Positions 1 through 7,474 are shown, counted from the stretch's first letter. The stretch: DNA of 11,245 bases from Bacillota bacterium (GCA_023486985.1 JAMDEM010000198.1:1-11245); one strand, 5' to 3'. Translations and numbers: made by a program. The notes: generated by a model not told the origin, from the sequence alone.

Positions 1-738
1 AAATTTCAGGAAAGCGACATAATTGATGCAAAAGACAAAACCTCTGCCGCATTTTCAGCCGTAAGGCTTGTCTCAAGCGGAAAAGCAGACCTTCTCATGA
101 AAGGAATCATTCATACCGATATTCTTTTGAAAGCCGTTCTTGACAAAGAAACAGGGTTAAGAACCGGCAATCTGTTAAGTCATTCTTTTCTAATGAAGGT
201 TCCTGCCTATCACAAAATTCTCTTTCTTACCGACTGCGCAATGTGTATTGCGCCGGCTCTTGAAGAAAAGAAAAACATCCTTCAAAACTGCATAGATCTT
301 GCCCGAAGCCTTGGTCTTGCTCAGCCAAAAGCTGCAATTCTTGCGGCGGTTGAAGAGGTAAACGAAAAGATGCCCGCCACCACGGATGCAGCCTGCCTTG
401 CAAAAATGGCTGACCGCAGCCAGATTAAAAACGCCCTGGTGGACGGTCCCCTTGCTTTTGACAATGCCATTTCAAAAAGAGCCGCCGAGGAGAAGGGAAT
501 CAAAAGCCAGGTGGCAGGAGATGCCGATATCCTGCTTGTCCCTAATATCGAAGTGGGCAATGTCCTTTTTAAAGCCCTTGCCTATATGGCAGGAGCAGCA
601 GTTGCCGGCATAATTCTCGGCGCCAGGACGCCAATTGTGCTTACCTCAAGGGCTGACACGGCGGAAAGCAAGTTTTATTCAATCGCATTGGGAGTTTATC
701 TCACGGGGAGTAAACTTCAGACAACCGTAAAAAGCTAG
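1..738 (+). CDS. Phosphate acetyl/butyryltransferase, 3' part (5' end outside window)
   Basis: The frame is open from base 1, so the gene starts before the window; the first ATG inside (97) is internal, because the 32 codons before it already read like the family. About 245 residues are present against roughly 300 for phosphate butyryltransferases, so some 55 N-terminal residues are missing. The PTA/PTB family moves an acyl group between CoA and phosphate, giving an acyl phosphate that a kinase can use to make ATP. Family-like stretches are ADLLMKG followed by IHTDILLKAV, then GPLAFDNAIS, GDADILLVPNIEVGN, and a C-terminal end with PIVLTSRADT and SIAL. Sequence alone does not decide between acetyl- and butyryl-CoA. 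The partner kinase (buk or ackA) is not downstream, since the next gene is convergent; it could lie upstream. Family assignment is firm, substrate is open. Confidence 0.9.
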   Translation, partial: KFQESDIIDAKDKTSAAFSAVRLVSSGKADLLMKGIIHTDILLKAVLDKETGLRTGNLLSHSFLMKVPAYHKILFLTDCAMCIAPALEEKKNILQNCIDLARSLGLAQPKAAILAAVEEVNEKMPATTDAACLAKMADRSQIKNALVDGPLAFDNAISKRAAEEKGIKSQVAGDADILLVPNIEVGNVLFKALAYMAGAAVAGIILGARTPIVLTSRADTAESKFYSIALGVYLTGSKLQTTVKS

Positions 739-773
739 GTGCGTCCCGACCGAATAGGAAGGGCTTGCGCAGC
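739..773 (+). repeat. Dispersed repeat, copy 1 (GTGCGTCCCGACCGAATAGG)
   Basis: These 35 bases directly after the phosphotransacylase stop codon recur on the same strand at 7291-7325 with two mismatches. Both copies are intergenic and non-coding. The sequence resembles the short dispersed intergenic repeats of many bacterial genomes, but I do not recognise a named family. Confidence 0.75.
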
Positions 774-780
774 TACGAAA

Positions 781-830
781 TGTCATTGCGAGGAGCATGG
801 CGACGAAGTAATCTCTCATTACGAGATTGC
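781..830. repeat. CATTGCGAGGAGC-type palindromic repeat, incomplete
   Basis: This stretch begins TGTCATTGCGAGGAGC and continues through GCGACGAAGTAATCTC to GAGATTGC. From memory, this is a common intergenic palindrome of several bacterial phyla, whose full form folds back on itself. Here the first arm is complete, while the second stops after GAGATTGC (near 830), so the copy appears truncated. GTAATCTC and GAGATTGC still pair around a short loop, with one G-T pair. Confidence 0.6.
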
Positions 831-875
831 CCACCCACCCTTTGGGCGGGTACCCGCCGCACTTTATTTTTTTTT
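831..875. terminator. Possible terminator between convergent genes
   Basis: A perfect 14-base palindrome, GGCGGGTACCCGCC (845-858), overlaps a second hairpin of ACCCACCC and GGGCGGGT (one mismatch). On the plus strand it is followed by a T-rich tract (863-875), as in a Rho-independent terminator for the phosphotransacylase transcript. The T tract is also the lysine-rich C-terminus of the minus-strand membrane protein gene. The palindrome could instead be part of the adjoining repeats. Confidence 0.4.
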
Positions 876-2489
876 GTAAACGGCAAACGTGTTTTCTCCA
901 AGAAAAAAGTTGTCTGTTTCTTTATATCCTGATTTTCTTAGAAAATCAACAAAGGATTTCTTTACTTCTTCAGGGACGCAGGGATAATGTTCCAATTCTG
1001 ATTGATTCACTACTATTTCATTGGAATTCAAAGGAAATTTATTTTCCATATAAGGTAGTATTATTCTCATCTTTGCACGGGAATAGTACGCTAAATAAAT
1101 ATCCTCACCCCGCTGGCTGAAGTTGGGGTCAAAATATGCAAATTGAGTCCCCGTCTTAATTTTTTCTGCAACCCTTTTGCTTTCCATTAACATTTGATTG
1201 GTATCTTCCCTTGAAACAGGATACACCACCAGGATATTTACAAAGGCAATAAGGCTTATCCATAAAATAAGAGCAACTCTTAAAATTCTTGAAAAAGAGC
1301 TTGCTGCTGTAATAAAAAAGATTAAGCCAAAAGCCGCTATATACGTATAGTCATTGTCTGCATCAGCAATAAAAAAAATCAAAAGAGGTATTGATACCCA
1401 AAAAAAGGCAGGCAAGCAAAAGAAAAAATTCTGCTTCCATCCTTTAATAAAAAATATGCTTAAAATTATAATAACAGCAAAAATTACTCCAGCAGACTTG
1501 AAAACAAATTTGACCACTTCCTGCAAGGGCGCAAAGCTGTAAAGCCGGTCCCCTTTTGCGAAAATCGGGAGAATTGACATTTCTGAAAATCTCCTCCAGA
1601 GTCTTTCCATTTGAGTTCTTAAAATCTGGATTTTTCCATCGGCAGAGGCTTCCTGCAGCCTTTTGATATCAAGAGTGGAACTTGCGTTATATCCTGTCCA
1701 GGTGAGCATCTTTGAGGAATGGCTAAGAGCAAAAGAAAAATTTTCCATCTTAAAATACATCCAGTATGACAAGCTGTGGATTAAAAATATTAGAAAAAAA
1801 GAAACCACCAAAAATATCATGCAATGAAACAATTTTTTAAACGCCGGGAGCTTTTGTAAAAAAAAGAATGTGATTGCCACAGGCATGATTATTACTGCGG
1901 TAAAAGTAAACCCTGCGGCCAATGCCATGAAAATTCCGGAAAGAAGAGTCAGGTGCCATCTGGAAAATAAAAGAAGATATATTGAAAGAAAAAGAAACGC
2001 CGTAGTTATTGGATAAGACTTAACAGAAGTACCCCAGTACCAGAAGCAGAAAGAAAAAGCCACTAGCAGAACTCCAATAAGGGAAGCGGTTAAGTTATTG
2101 CTGAGTTTGAACAAGGAGAGGAAAATAAATAATAAAGCAAGGCAACTGAAAATTAAATTTACCATCTGCAGGGGAAAAATAAGGCTGCCCGAATATCCAA
2201 AGCTTTTTAAGACTGAAGCAATAAAATAATAAAAAGGACCGTTAAGGGGTCTTGCCATAAAATTATCAACTATCGGCATCTTGAAATCTAAAGGAGAATA
2301 AGATAAAACAATCCGGGTTCCAATACAAATATTCTCAGCGTAATCATTCCTTGCATCTCTAAATTGCTCGATAGAATAGCAATTAAATAGAGTTTCTTTG
2401 TTATAGTATCGGCAGACAAAGAAAAGATTTAAGACAAAATATAACAGTAAAAGTGATAAAAGTATTATTTTTGTTTTTCTTGAAATCAA
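864..2489 (-). CDS. Multi-pass membrane protein, possibly GT-C-like glycosyltransferase
   Basis: I do not recognise this 541-residue protein with certainty. It has about ten hydrophobic segments (roughly 7-25, 103-127, 133-148, 160-175, 182-210, 222-245, 333-349, 355-374, 380-397 and 402-424) and a soluble C-terminal tail of about 110 residues. A first segment, a long loop with acidic residues (EQFRDARNDYAEN, near 41-53), then many helices and a soluble tail is the layout of lipid-linked-sugar (GT-C/PMT-like) glycosyltransferases; this is inference from topology. The start codon is TTG, which overlaps the folK stop (TTGA). It has AAGGAG at 2496-2501, six bases upstream, which supports this start and translational coupling. 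It is the last gene of the folate operon. Codons are more A/T-rich than in the fol genes, which suggests a separate origin or only reflects membrane composition. Confidence 0.6.
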   Translation of the reverse strand: MISRKTKIILLSLLLLYFVLNLFFVCRYYNKETLFNCYSIEQFRDARNDYAENICIGTRIVLSYSPLDFKMPIVDNFMARPLNGPFYYFIASVLKSFGYSGSLIFPLQMVNLIFSCLALLFIFLSLFKLSNNLTASLIGVLLVAFSFCFWYWGTSVKSYPITTAFLFLSIYLLLFSRWHLTLLSGIFMALAAGFTFTAVIIMPVAITFFFLQKLPAFKKLFHCMIFLVVSFFLIFLIHSLSYWMYFKMENFSFALSHSSKMLTWTGYNASSTLDIKRLQEASADGKIQILRTQMERLWRRFSEMSILPIFAKGDRLYSFAPLQEVVKFVFKSAGVIFAVIIILSIFFIKGWKQNFFFCLPAFFWVSIPLLIFFIADADNDYTYIAAFGLIFFITAASSFSRILRVALILWISLIAFVNILVVYPVSREDTNQMLMESKRVAEKIKTGTQFAYFDPNFSQRGEDIYLAYYSRAKMRIILPYMENKFPLNSNEIVVNQSELEHYPCVPEEVKKSFVDFLRKSGYKETDNFFLGENTFAVYKKK

Positions 2490-2983
2490 GATTCTCTCCT
2501 TAGCCAGTCTTTTTCAAAAAGAATTACCTGGGAGTCTTCAATATCTGCCATGTATTCTTTCAACAGCCTGCCTCCCGGGTATACAAGAGCCGAATCTATT
2601 TCAATCAACGGGATAAGAACAAATGCTCTTTCTCTTAAGCTGGGGTGCGGAATCTTTAAGTTATTTCTGTCATAAGTTATCTTATCATAAAAAAGAATGT
2701 CAATGTCGATAACTCTTGGTCCCCACCGGCGGGTATCTGTCCTGCCAATCTCTCTTTCTATGTCTTTTATCTTTAAGAAAAGCTCATCCGGTTTTAGTCC
2801 GGTTTCTCCCATAATAACACAGTTAAGAAACCACGGTTGCTCCTTGACCCCTACCGGTTCCGTCTTATAAAGTGAAGAAACTTTAAAAATTTTTACTGAT
2901 TCCTCAAGTTTCTTCACTGCCTTAATCAAATTTTTCCCGGGGTTCCCCAGATTGGAACCCAGCCCAAGATACACCCTTGCCAT
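2486..2983 (-). CDS. folK: 6-hydroxymethyl-7,8-dihydropterin pyrophosphokinase (HPPK)
   Basis: HPPK transfers pyrophosphate from ATP to 6-hydroxymethyl-7,8-dihydropterin, making the substrate of FolP, in the cytoplasm. At 165 residues it has the usual bacterial length. Visible signatures are GLGSNLG (7-13), YKTEPVG (39-45), QPWFLNCV (49-56), and the hallmark RWGPRVIDIDIL (86-97), in which Asp93 and Asp95 should bind the two magnesium ions. IPHPSLRERAFVL (111-123) follows. The ATG shares one base with the folP stop (TGATG), and GGAGGA about seven bases upstream serves as ribosome binding site, so it is probably coupled to folP. Downstream it overlaps the membrane protein gene. No motif is missing. 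Confidence 0.97.
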   Translation of the reverse strand: MARVYLGLGSNLGNPGKNLIKAVKKLEESVKIFKVSSLYKTEPVGVKEQPWFLNCVIMGETGLKPDELFLKIKDIEREIGRTDTRRWGPRVIDIDILFYDKITYDRNNLKIPHPSLRERAFVLIPLIEIDSALVYPGGRLLKEYMADIEDSQVILFEKDWLRRES

Positions 2984-4170
2984 CAGTTTTCCTCCAGAGC
3001 TGCATATTTAATGGCATCTATCATTCGGGCAACTCTTGTCATCTCCTTAACGTCATGAACTCTAACAATATCAGCACCATTCATTATGGACCAGGCAACT
3101 GTTGCCGCCGTGCCCTCCAGTCTTTCCTCCACCGGAAGCCCGAGAACATAGCCTATGTGAGACTTTCTCGAAGTCCCAACCAGGATGGGCCTCCCCAGGC
3201 TTTTTAATTCAGTAAGATGCCTTAAAAGATAAATATTCTGGGCGGGATTCTTTCCAAAGCCTATGCCGGGGTCAATTATGATATTTCCCTCTTTTACGCC
3301 TTCATCCAGAGCTTTATCTATACTTTCCTTTAAAAAACTTATAACCTCTGAAACAATATCAGTATATTTTTTATCCTTTTTGTTATGCATTATTACTACA
3401 GGAACTCCGGCTTTTGCCGCTGTTTTTGCCATCCTGCTGTCAGCCCTTAAGCCCCAGATGTCATTGATTATGCATGCGCCGGCATCAATTGCTCTCTTTG
3501 CCACATCAGCTTTATATGTATCAATCGAGATGGGAACTTTGATTCTTTTCGACAGAGCCATTATAACAGGAATCACTCTCTTTGATTCCTCCTGCTTGTC
3601 AACCGGGAGAGCTCCCGGTCGTGTTGATTCGCCGCCTATATCAATTATGTCAGCGCCTTCCTCCGTAAACTTTTCCGCCTGTTTTAAAGCGCTTTTTAAA
3701 TCCGTGCCGTCGCCGGAAAAAGAATCAGGTGTCATATTTATAATGCCCATAATAAGCGTTCTTTTTCCCAGGGGAAGTTTAAATCTGCCGCAGCAAAGAA
3801 CACCAAATTTACGGTCAAAATCCTCAAGTGTTTCTTTTATTTTAATGGACAGCGCTTTCAAACCGAAGGGCTGGAGCTTCATTTTATCCAGAAGACGTCC
3901 AAACTGATAAAGAGTGCCGATAAGAAGAACATCCGTTGCTTTTCTGCTGTAATCCAGAGCCCATCTGGAAACTGCCGCCTCTCCTCCAATGGAAAGAAAA
4001 TCCTGTTTTAAAAGGTTGGCGGCAGGAATTCTTACTTCTTCAAGTTTAATAACCCGTAAGATTCCTTTCGGTGCCATTATTTCTATCCCGGCAGCCTTTA
4101 CGCCTATTCTATTTAATTCCTCTTTCATACGGGCAATGTCATTAATGACAAGAATTCTCGGAATACCCAT
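2983..4170 (-). CDS. folP: Dihydropteroate synthase with N-terminal extension
   Basis: DHPS joins dihydropterin pyrophosphate to p-aminobenzoate to give 7,8-dihydropteroate; it is the sulfonamide target. The TIM-barrel domain runs from about residue 133: IMGIINMTPDSFSGDG (140-155), DIIDIGGESTRPGA (174-187), ISIDTYKADVA (215-225), INDIWG (235-240), PGIGFGK (301-307), VGTSRKSHIG (331-340) and VRVHDV (369-374). All expected pterin- and phosphate-binding loops are present. The protein is 395 residues, whereas classic DHPS has about 280. The extra 130 or so residues are N-terminal and contain LLKQDFLSIGGEAAVSRW (53-70). From memory, similar long forms occur in some Clostridia and other anaerobes; the extension's role is unknown to me. 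The ATG has a strong AGGGGG-type site a few bases upstream. The gene lies 118 bases after folC. Confidence 0.96.
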   Translation of the reverse strand: MGIPRILVINDIARMKEELNRIGVKAAGIEIMAPKGILRVIKLEEVRIPAANLLKQDFLSIGGEAAVSRWALDYSRKATDVLLIGTLYQFGRLLDKMKLQPFGLKALSIKIKETLEDFDRKFGVLCCGRFKLPLGKRTLIMGIINMTPDSFSGDGTDLKSALKQAEKFTEEGADIIDIGGESTRPGALPVDKQEESKRVIPVIMALSKRIKVPISIDTYKADVAKRAIDAGACIINDIWGLRADSRMAKTAAKAGVPVVIMHNKKDKKYTDIVSEVISFLKESIDKALDEGVKEGNIIIDPGIGFGKNPAQNIYLLRHLTELKSLGRPILVGTSRKSHIGYVLGLPVEERLEGTAATVAWSIMNGADIVRVHDVKEMTRVARMIDAIKYAALEEN

Positions 4171-4210
4171 TTATCCCCCTTTCAATTTTTCGCTGCGCTC
4201 GGCTTTATCT

Positions 4211-4283
4211 TAACTCCCCCTCCCCCCCTCTTTAAAAAGAAGTTTTTTTCTTCCCTTAAATTAAGGGAGGTTAGGCGGAGTTA
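4211..4283. repeat. 73-bp element with terminal inverted repeats, between folC and folP
   Basis: The element starts TAACTCC (4211-4217) and ends GGAGTTA (4277-4283), its exact reverse complement. Complementarity continues imperfectly inward for about 20 bases (C-rich on one side, G-rich on the other). Inside is a perfect hairpin, CCCTTAA-A-TTAAGGG (4253-4267). It has no coding capacity and resembles small palindromic or MITE-like intergenic repeats. It would fold in the folC-folP transcript. I see no proper terminator in it. Confidence 0.55.
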
Positions 4284-4288
4284 TCTTT

Positions 4289-5563
4289 TCAGCGTGAGCT
4301 CAATAAAAGATATTTCCGTGCTTCCGCCACGGTATAAAGAGAGCCCGTAATTATAACAACGTCATTTTTCCCGGCACTTTCAACCGCAAATTTCACTGCT
4401 TCGGGCACGCTCTCCTTAATAAAAGTCTTCTTGCCCGAAATCTTTGCAGCCAGTTTTTCAGGCATAAGAGCCCTGGAATTCCTGGAAGAAGTAGCTATAA
4501 CAATATCTGCAAGAGGAAGAAGTTCTTTCAATATTCCATTTGCATCTTTATCAGCAAGAATTCCCAGTATCATCCAGATGCGGCAGTTATTTTTAATCAG
4601 ACTCTGCAAGGAAATTCTAAAGTTTCTTGCTCCTTCAGGATTATGCGCCCCGTCGGCAATCACCAGCGGTGCTTTCCTTATAATTTCCATCCTTCCTGCC
4701 ATTTTTATATCCTGCAGGGCAGGACGAATTTTCCTGTATTCAAATTTGTTTCCCCTGAATCCAAGAGCCTCAAGAGCTTTAAAAACCACGGAAAGATTTT
4801 CAGCCTGAAAATCTCCCAGGAGTGACAAATCATAGACTATCCTGCCTATCTTAATTTTCTGGCTGTGAAAGCTCCTCTGCTGGATATTAAAAGGCTCTGA
4901 GGTAAAAAATAGAGAGCTTTTCTTTCCGGCTTGAGCCTTTAGAATTCTTCTTACTGCAGGATTTCTCTCGCCGGTAACAAGGATGCCCTTCTTCTTTATA
5001 ATTCCCGCCTTATCAAGGGCAATTTCTTCCACAGTGCTTCCAAGCCTGTCAGTATGGTCAAGAGATATGTTGGTAATTATGCTTAATTCGGGATTTAAAA
5101 CATTGGTGGCATCATATTTCCCGCCCAGACCTGTTTCAACGACCGCCCATTCCGCCTTCTCCCGGCTGAAAAAGGCAAAAGCCATGGCTGTTAAAAATTC
5201 AAATTGTGTAAGATGCGGAATCTTTCTGCTCTTTTCCCTGACCAGAGTAGCAAAATAAGCAAAATCATTCCTTAAAACAGGTTTATTGTTAAAACGTATT
5301 CTTTCCGTCAGTTTATGAAGGTGGGGGGAATAATAAGAGCCTGTTTTAAAACCGTGAGCCCGTAAAATCCTGCTCAGCATCATTACGGTCGAACCCTTGC
5401 CATTGGTGCCGGCGACATGAATCGCTTTAAAAGAAAGGTGCGGGTTGCCCAGTTCCTTAAGAATAGCCCCTATCCTGCTAAGGCCAAGCCTTATCCCGAA
5501 TCTTTCAAGATTTTCTATGTATTCTTCCGATTCTTTGTAGTTCACTGGAAACTTTTTTTCCAC
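4289..5563 (-). CDS. folC: Folylpolyglutamate synthase / dihydrofolate synthase
   Basis: FolC adds glutamate to dihydropteroate and then further glutamates to folates, using ATP. The 424 residues match the family length. The Mur-ligase-like core shows the P-loop HVAGTNGKGST (49-59), then SPHL (79-82), ETGLGGKYDATN (143-154), TNISLDHTDRLG (164-175) and DKAGIIK (184-190), where Lys185 is probably the carbamylated metal-loop lysine. The C-terminal ligase domain starts near 290 and includes DGAHNPEG (304-311). The start is GTG; no ATG or TTG lies in frame just upstream. AAAGG lies about nine bases before it, a modest ribosome site. It heads the folate operon and is divergent from the clostripain-family gene. 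Whether it does both synthase steps cannot be read from the sequence. Confidence 0.95.
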   Translation of the reverse strand: MEKKFPVNYKESEEYIENLERFGIRLGLSRIGAILKELGNPHLSFKAIHVAGTNGKGSTVMMLSRILRAHGFKTGSYYSPHLHKLTERIRFNNKPVLRNDFAYFATLVREKSRKIPHLTQFEFLTAMAFAFFSREKAEWAVVETGLGGKYDATNVLNPELSIITNISLDHTDRLGSTVEEIALDKAGIIKKKGILVTGERNPAVRRILKAQAGKKSSLFFTSEPFNIQQRSFHSQKIKIGRIVYDLSLLGDFQAENLSVVFKALEALGFRGNKFEYRKIRPALQDIKMAGRMEIIRKAPLVIADGAHNPEGARNFRISLQSLIKNNCRIWMILGILADKDANGILKELLPLADIVIATSSRNSRALMPEKLAAKISGKKTFIKESVPEAVKFAVESAGKNDVVIITGSLYTVAEARKYLLLSSR

Positions 5564-5591
5564 AAAGGATGCCTTTACTCCTTTGATTTCC

Positions 5592-5618
5592 TTGAAAAAG
5601 TTAACATTTTGTTAACAT
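5592..5618. promoter_or_regulatory. Palindromic element in the folC/peptidase divergent region
   Basis: A perfect inverted repeat GTTAACA-TTT-TGTTAAC (5600-5616) is preceded by TTGAAAAA. Nearly the same block, TTGACAAAAT then TTAACATCTTGTTAACAT, occurs at 7606-7633; the shared 18-base core matches at 17 positions. It lies in a 121-base gap between divergent genes, so it may be an operator or part of a promoter. Downstream are a TAAAAT hexamer (5639-5644), not clearly spaced as a -10 box, and a second small palindrome, GGGTA-GTTA-TACCC (5651-5664). Confidence 0.5.
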
Positions 5619-5684
5619 ACATACAGGCTATTTGGTGGTAAAATATGGATGGGTAGTTATACCCTAGAGGGAGTATAGATAAAG

Positions 5685-7211
5685 ATGGAGATTAATAAAC
5701 CAGAAATAGCCGGTAACTATAAGAACCCCGTTAATTCTCCTGTTTCCCAGTCTATCAATGAGCAGAAGAAAGAGCAATCTTCCGGTGTGCAGCCCTCAAG
5801 TGGAGAAAGCATAAAGCTTTCTCACGAAGCCCGGAAAAGTATTAAAGGGAACAAAGGAAAAACCACCCACAAGGAAGCGCCTATAACACAGTCAGGACCT
5901 GCCCCTGCTCTGCCTATGCCAAAGGCAAAATGGACTGTTCTTGCTTACATGGCAGGGGATAACGACCTTGAGTCTTTCGTAACAAACAATCTTATCGACA
6001 TGGAGAAGGTTGGCTCATCAAAAGATGTTAATATCGTAGCACAGCTTGATAGAGGACCCGATCCCACTCCCGCTAAAGGCGGCGAGAAAGATGCAGCAAG
6101 ATATTATATAATGAAGGATAACGATCCCAAGCATATTAACTCTCCTGTTATGCAAAAGCTTGGACCCGCTGATATGGGAGCTCCGGGAACACTCAAGGAT
6201 TTTCTTTCCTGGGGAATGAAAAATTATCCTGCTCAGAATTATCTGATAATCCTTAACGACCACGGCGGCGGCTTTACAGGAGCTCTTGAGGATCAGACCA
6301 ACAACAGCTTTATGTCTGTGCCTGACATGAAAAAGGCAATAGCCGGAGCCGAAAAAGATACCGGCGTTGACAAAGAACAGGTCACAGTAGGTTTTGATGC
6401 CTGCCTTATGGCTCAGGGAGAAGTCGGCTACGAATTAAAGGATGTAGCTAAAACCCTCCTTGCTTCCGAGGAAGTAATTGGTGGCACAGGCTGGCCATAT
6501 ACCGGGATTCTTGCCTCCGGAAAAACCATTAACGGCATAAATAAATTTGTTGATACCGAGAAGAAGCTTTCTAATGCTGGAAAAAACCCTGTTTCAATAA
6601 AAGAGGATAACTCCAAGATAATAGGCAATATGAATCCACAGCAGGTTTCAAAGTTCATCATTGATGAATGTGCTAAAGCAAAGGATTCTACGGTAACAAT
6701 GTCGGCGGCTAATCTTGATAAGATTGGCGCATTTAAAGATGCTCTTAACGGATTTGCCAAGGCGCTCCTTAAGACTGATGTGCCTGATTCAGTTATTAAG
6801 AATGACTTCAAGGCAAGCCAGCATTACACGGTGGGCATGGAAATGCCTCCTTATGCGGATGTCCGGGATGCCTACGATCTTGCCAAACATATTGTTGAAG
6901 ACAGGCAAATTAATGATGCGAATCTAAAAGATGCAGCCAAGGCTCTCATGGCTTCCGTAGAGGAAGTTGTATTTGCCGAAGAACACGTGGGAGACGGCAT
7001 GGAGGGTTCACACGGTATATCTATTTATGCGCCTATAAAGAAAGGCGGCCTTGACGGCTATCACTATGATAAACTAGCCCTGGCAAAAGATACGAACTGG
7101 GAAGAAGCTCTTGAAAAATTCACCGGAAAGCCCACTAATGCCGCCGCTAAGCCGCAATCCGGGTTTAAACCTCCCCGTCCCAAGAACGGCAAAGATGTGA
7201 AGGAAGCTTAA
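5685..7211 (+). CDS. Clostripain-family (C11) cysteine peptidase
   Basis: This is a 508-residue protein of peptidase family C11, caspase-like cysteine proteases that usually cut after arginine or lysine. The catalytic domain begins near residue 82 (KWTVLAYMAGDNDLE, 82-96). LIILNDHGGG (187-196) carries the presumed catalytic His193, and VGFDACLMAQGEVGYE (235-250) the nucleophile Cys240. SEEVIGGTGWPYTG (261-274) is the usual strand near the specificity pocket, and GSHGISIYAP (441-450) is in the C-terminal part. Residues 1-80 are polar, rich in Ser, Pro, Lys and Gln, with no signal peptide or membrane helix, although many relatives are secreted; ESIKLSHEARKSI (41-53) stands out. The C-terminal 25 residues are Pro/Lys-rich. 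The ATG has AGAGGGAG about 11 bases upstream, rather far. It is a single-gene unit ending in a terminator. Target unknown. Confidence 0.93.
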   Translation: MEINKPEIAGNYKNPVNSPVSQSINEQKKEQSSGVQPSSGESIKLSHEARKSIKGNKGKTTHKEAPITQSGPAPALPMPKAKWTVLAYMAGDNDLESFVTNNLIDMEKVGSSKDVNIVAQLDRGPDPTPAKGGEKDAARYYIMKDNDPKHINSPVMQKLGPADMGAPGTLKDFLSWGMKNYPAQNYLIILNDHGGGFTGALEDQTNNSFMSVPDMKKAIAGAEKDTGVDKEQVTVGFDACLMAQGEVGYELKDVAKTLLASEEVIGGTGWPYTGILASGKTINGINKFVDTEKKLSNAGKNPVSIKEDNSKIIGNMNPQQVSKFIIDECAKAKDSTVTMSAANLDKIGAFKDALNGFAKALLKTDVPDSVIKNDFKASQHYTVGMEMPPYADVRDAYDLAKHIVEDRQINDANLKDAAKALMASVEEVVFAEEHVGDGMEGSHGISIYAPIKKGGLDGYHYDKLALAKDTNWEEALEKFTGKPTNAAAKPQSGFKPPRPKNGKDVKEA

Positions 7212-7234
7212 GCCATAAACTATTGCTTGCTTGT

Positions 7235-7266
7235 AAAAACAGCGGCATTTACAGCCGCTGTTTTTA
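7235..7266 (+). terminator. Rho-independent terminator of the peptidase gene
   Basis: AAAAACAGCGGC and GCCGCTGTTTTT form a perfect 12-base-pair stem around ATTTACA, and the 3' arm ends in five T. It lies 23 bases after the peptidase stop codon, exactly where a terminator is expected. Confidence 0.93.
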
Positions 7267-7267
7267 A

Positions 7268-7416
7268 TTTCGAACTATTAAAATCACAGGGTGCGTCCCG
7301 ACCGAATAGGGAGGGCTTGCGAAGCAAGAGCACTGGTTTTGGCTGGAACTTATTGGCGAAGCAGAAGATAGGTGCACGCCCTTTGAAATAACGTGAGAAA
7401 ACAAGCTTTGCTTATT
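7268..7416 (+). repeat. Composite dispersed repeat (inverted relative at 8161-8226)
   Basis: The left end (7268-7287) matches the reverse complement of 8207-8226 at 18 of 20 positions. The right part (7372-7416) matches the reverse complement of 8161-8204 at about 38 of 45 aligned columns, including TGAAATAACG and GAGAAAACAAGCTT. The 84 bases between are absent from the other copy and contain the 35-base repeat shared with 739-773. The interior also has CTTGC-GAA-GCAAG, a small hairpin. No coding frame is evident. Confidence 0.65.
7291..7325 (+). repeat. Dispersed repeat, copy 2 (GTGCGTCCCGACCGAATAGG)
   Basis: This matches 739-773 at 33 of 35 bases on the same strand. Here it is nested inside a larger repeat. 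Related sequences GGTGCGTCCC (7290-7299) and GGTGCACGCCC (7371-7381) bound the extra segment, as an imperfect direct repeat would after insertion or unequal recombination. Confidence 0.7.
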
Positions 7417-7425
7417 TTGCACATA

Positions 7426-7455
7426 TTGACTTGCTCTTATTGTTTCTGTTATTAT
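7426..7455 (+). promoter_or_regulatory. Sigma70-type promoter of tRNA-Ala
   Basis: TTGACT (7426-7431) and TATTAT (7450-7455) are 18 bases apart, and the tRNA begins 20 bases beyond. The AT-rich TATATATA stretch overlaps and continues the -10 region. Position and sequence fit a housekeeping promoter for the tRNA alone. Confidence 0.65.
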
Positions 7456-7474
7456 ATATAAGCTGGTTTAATGT

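Noticed and set aside
3263..3907. 214-codon open frame on the plus strand
   Set aside because: Antisense shadow of folP, without ribosome site or recognisable domain.
4231..4270. Terminator between folC and folP
   Set aside because: The hairpin is AT-rich and is not followed by a T run in the direction of transcription (minus strand).
6428..6811. 127-codon open frame on the minus strand
   Set aside because: Shadow of the C11 peptidase gene, whose frame has catalytic motifs on both sides.
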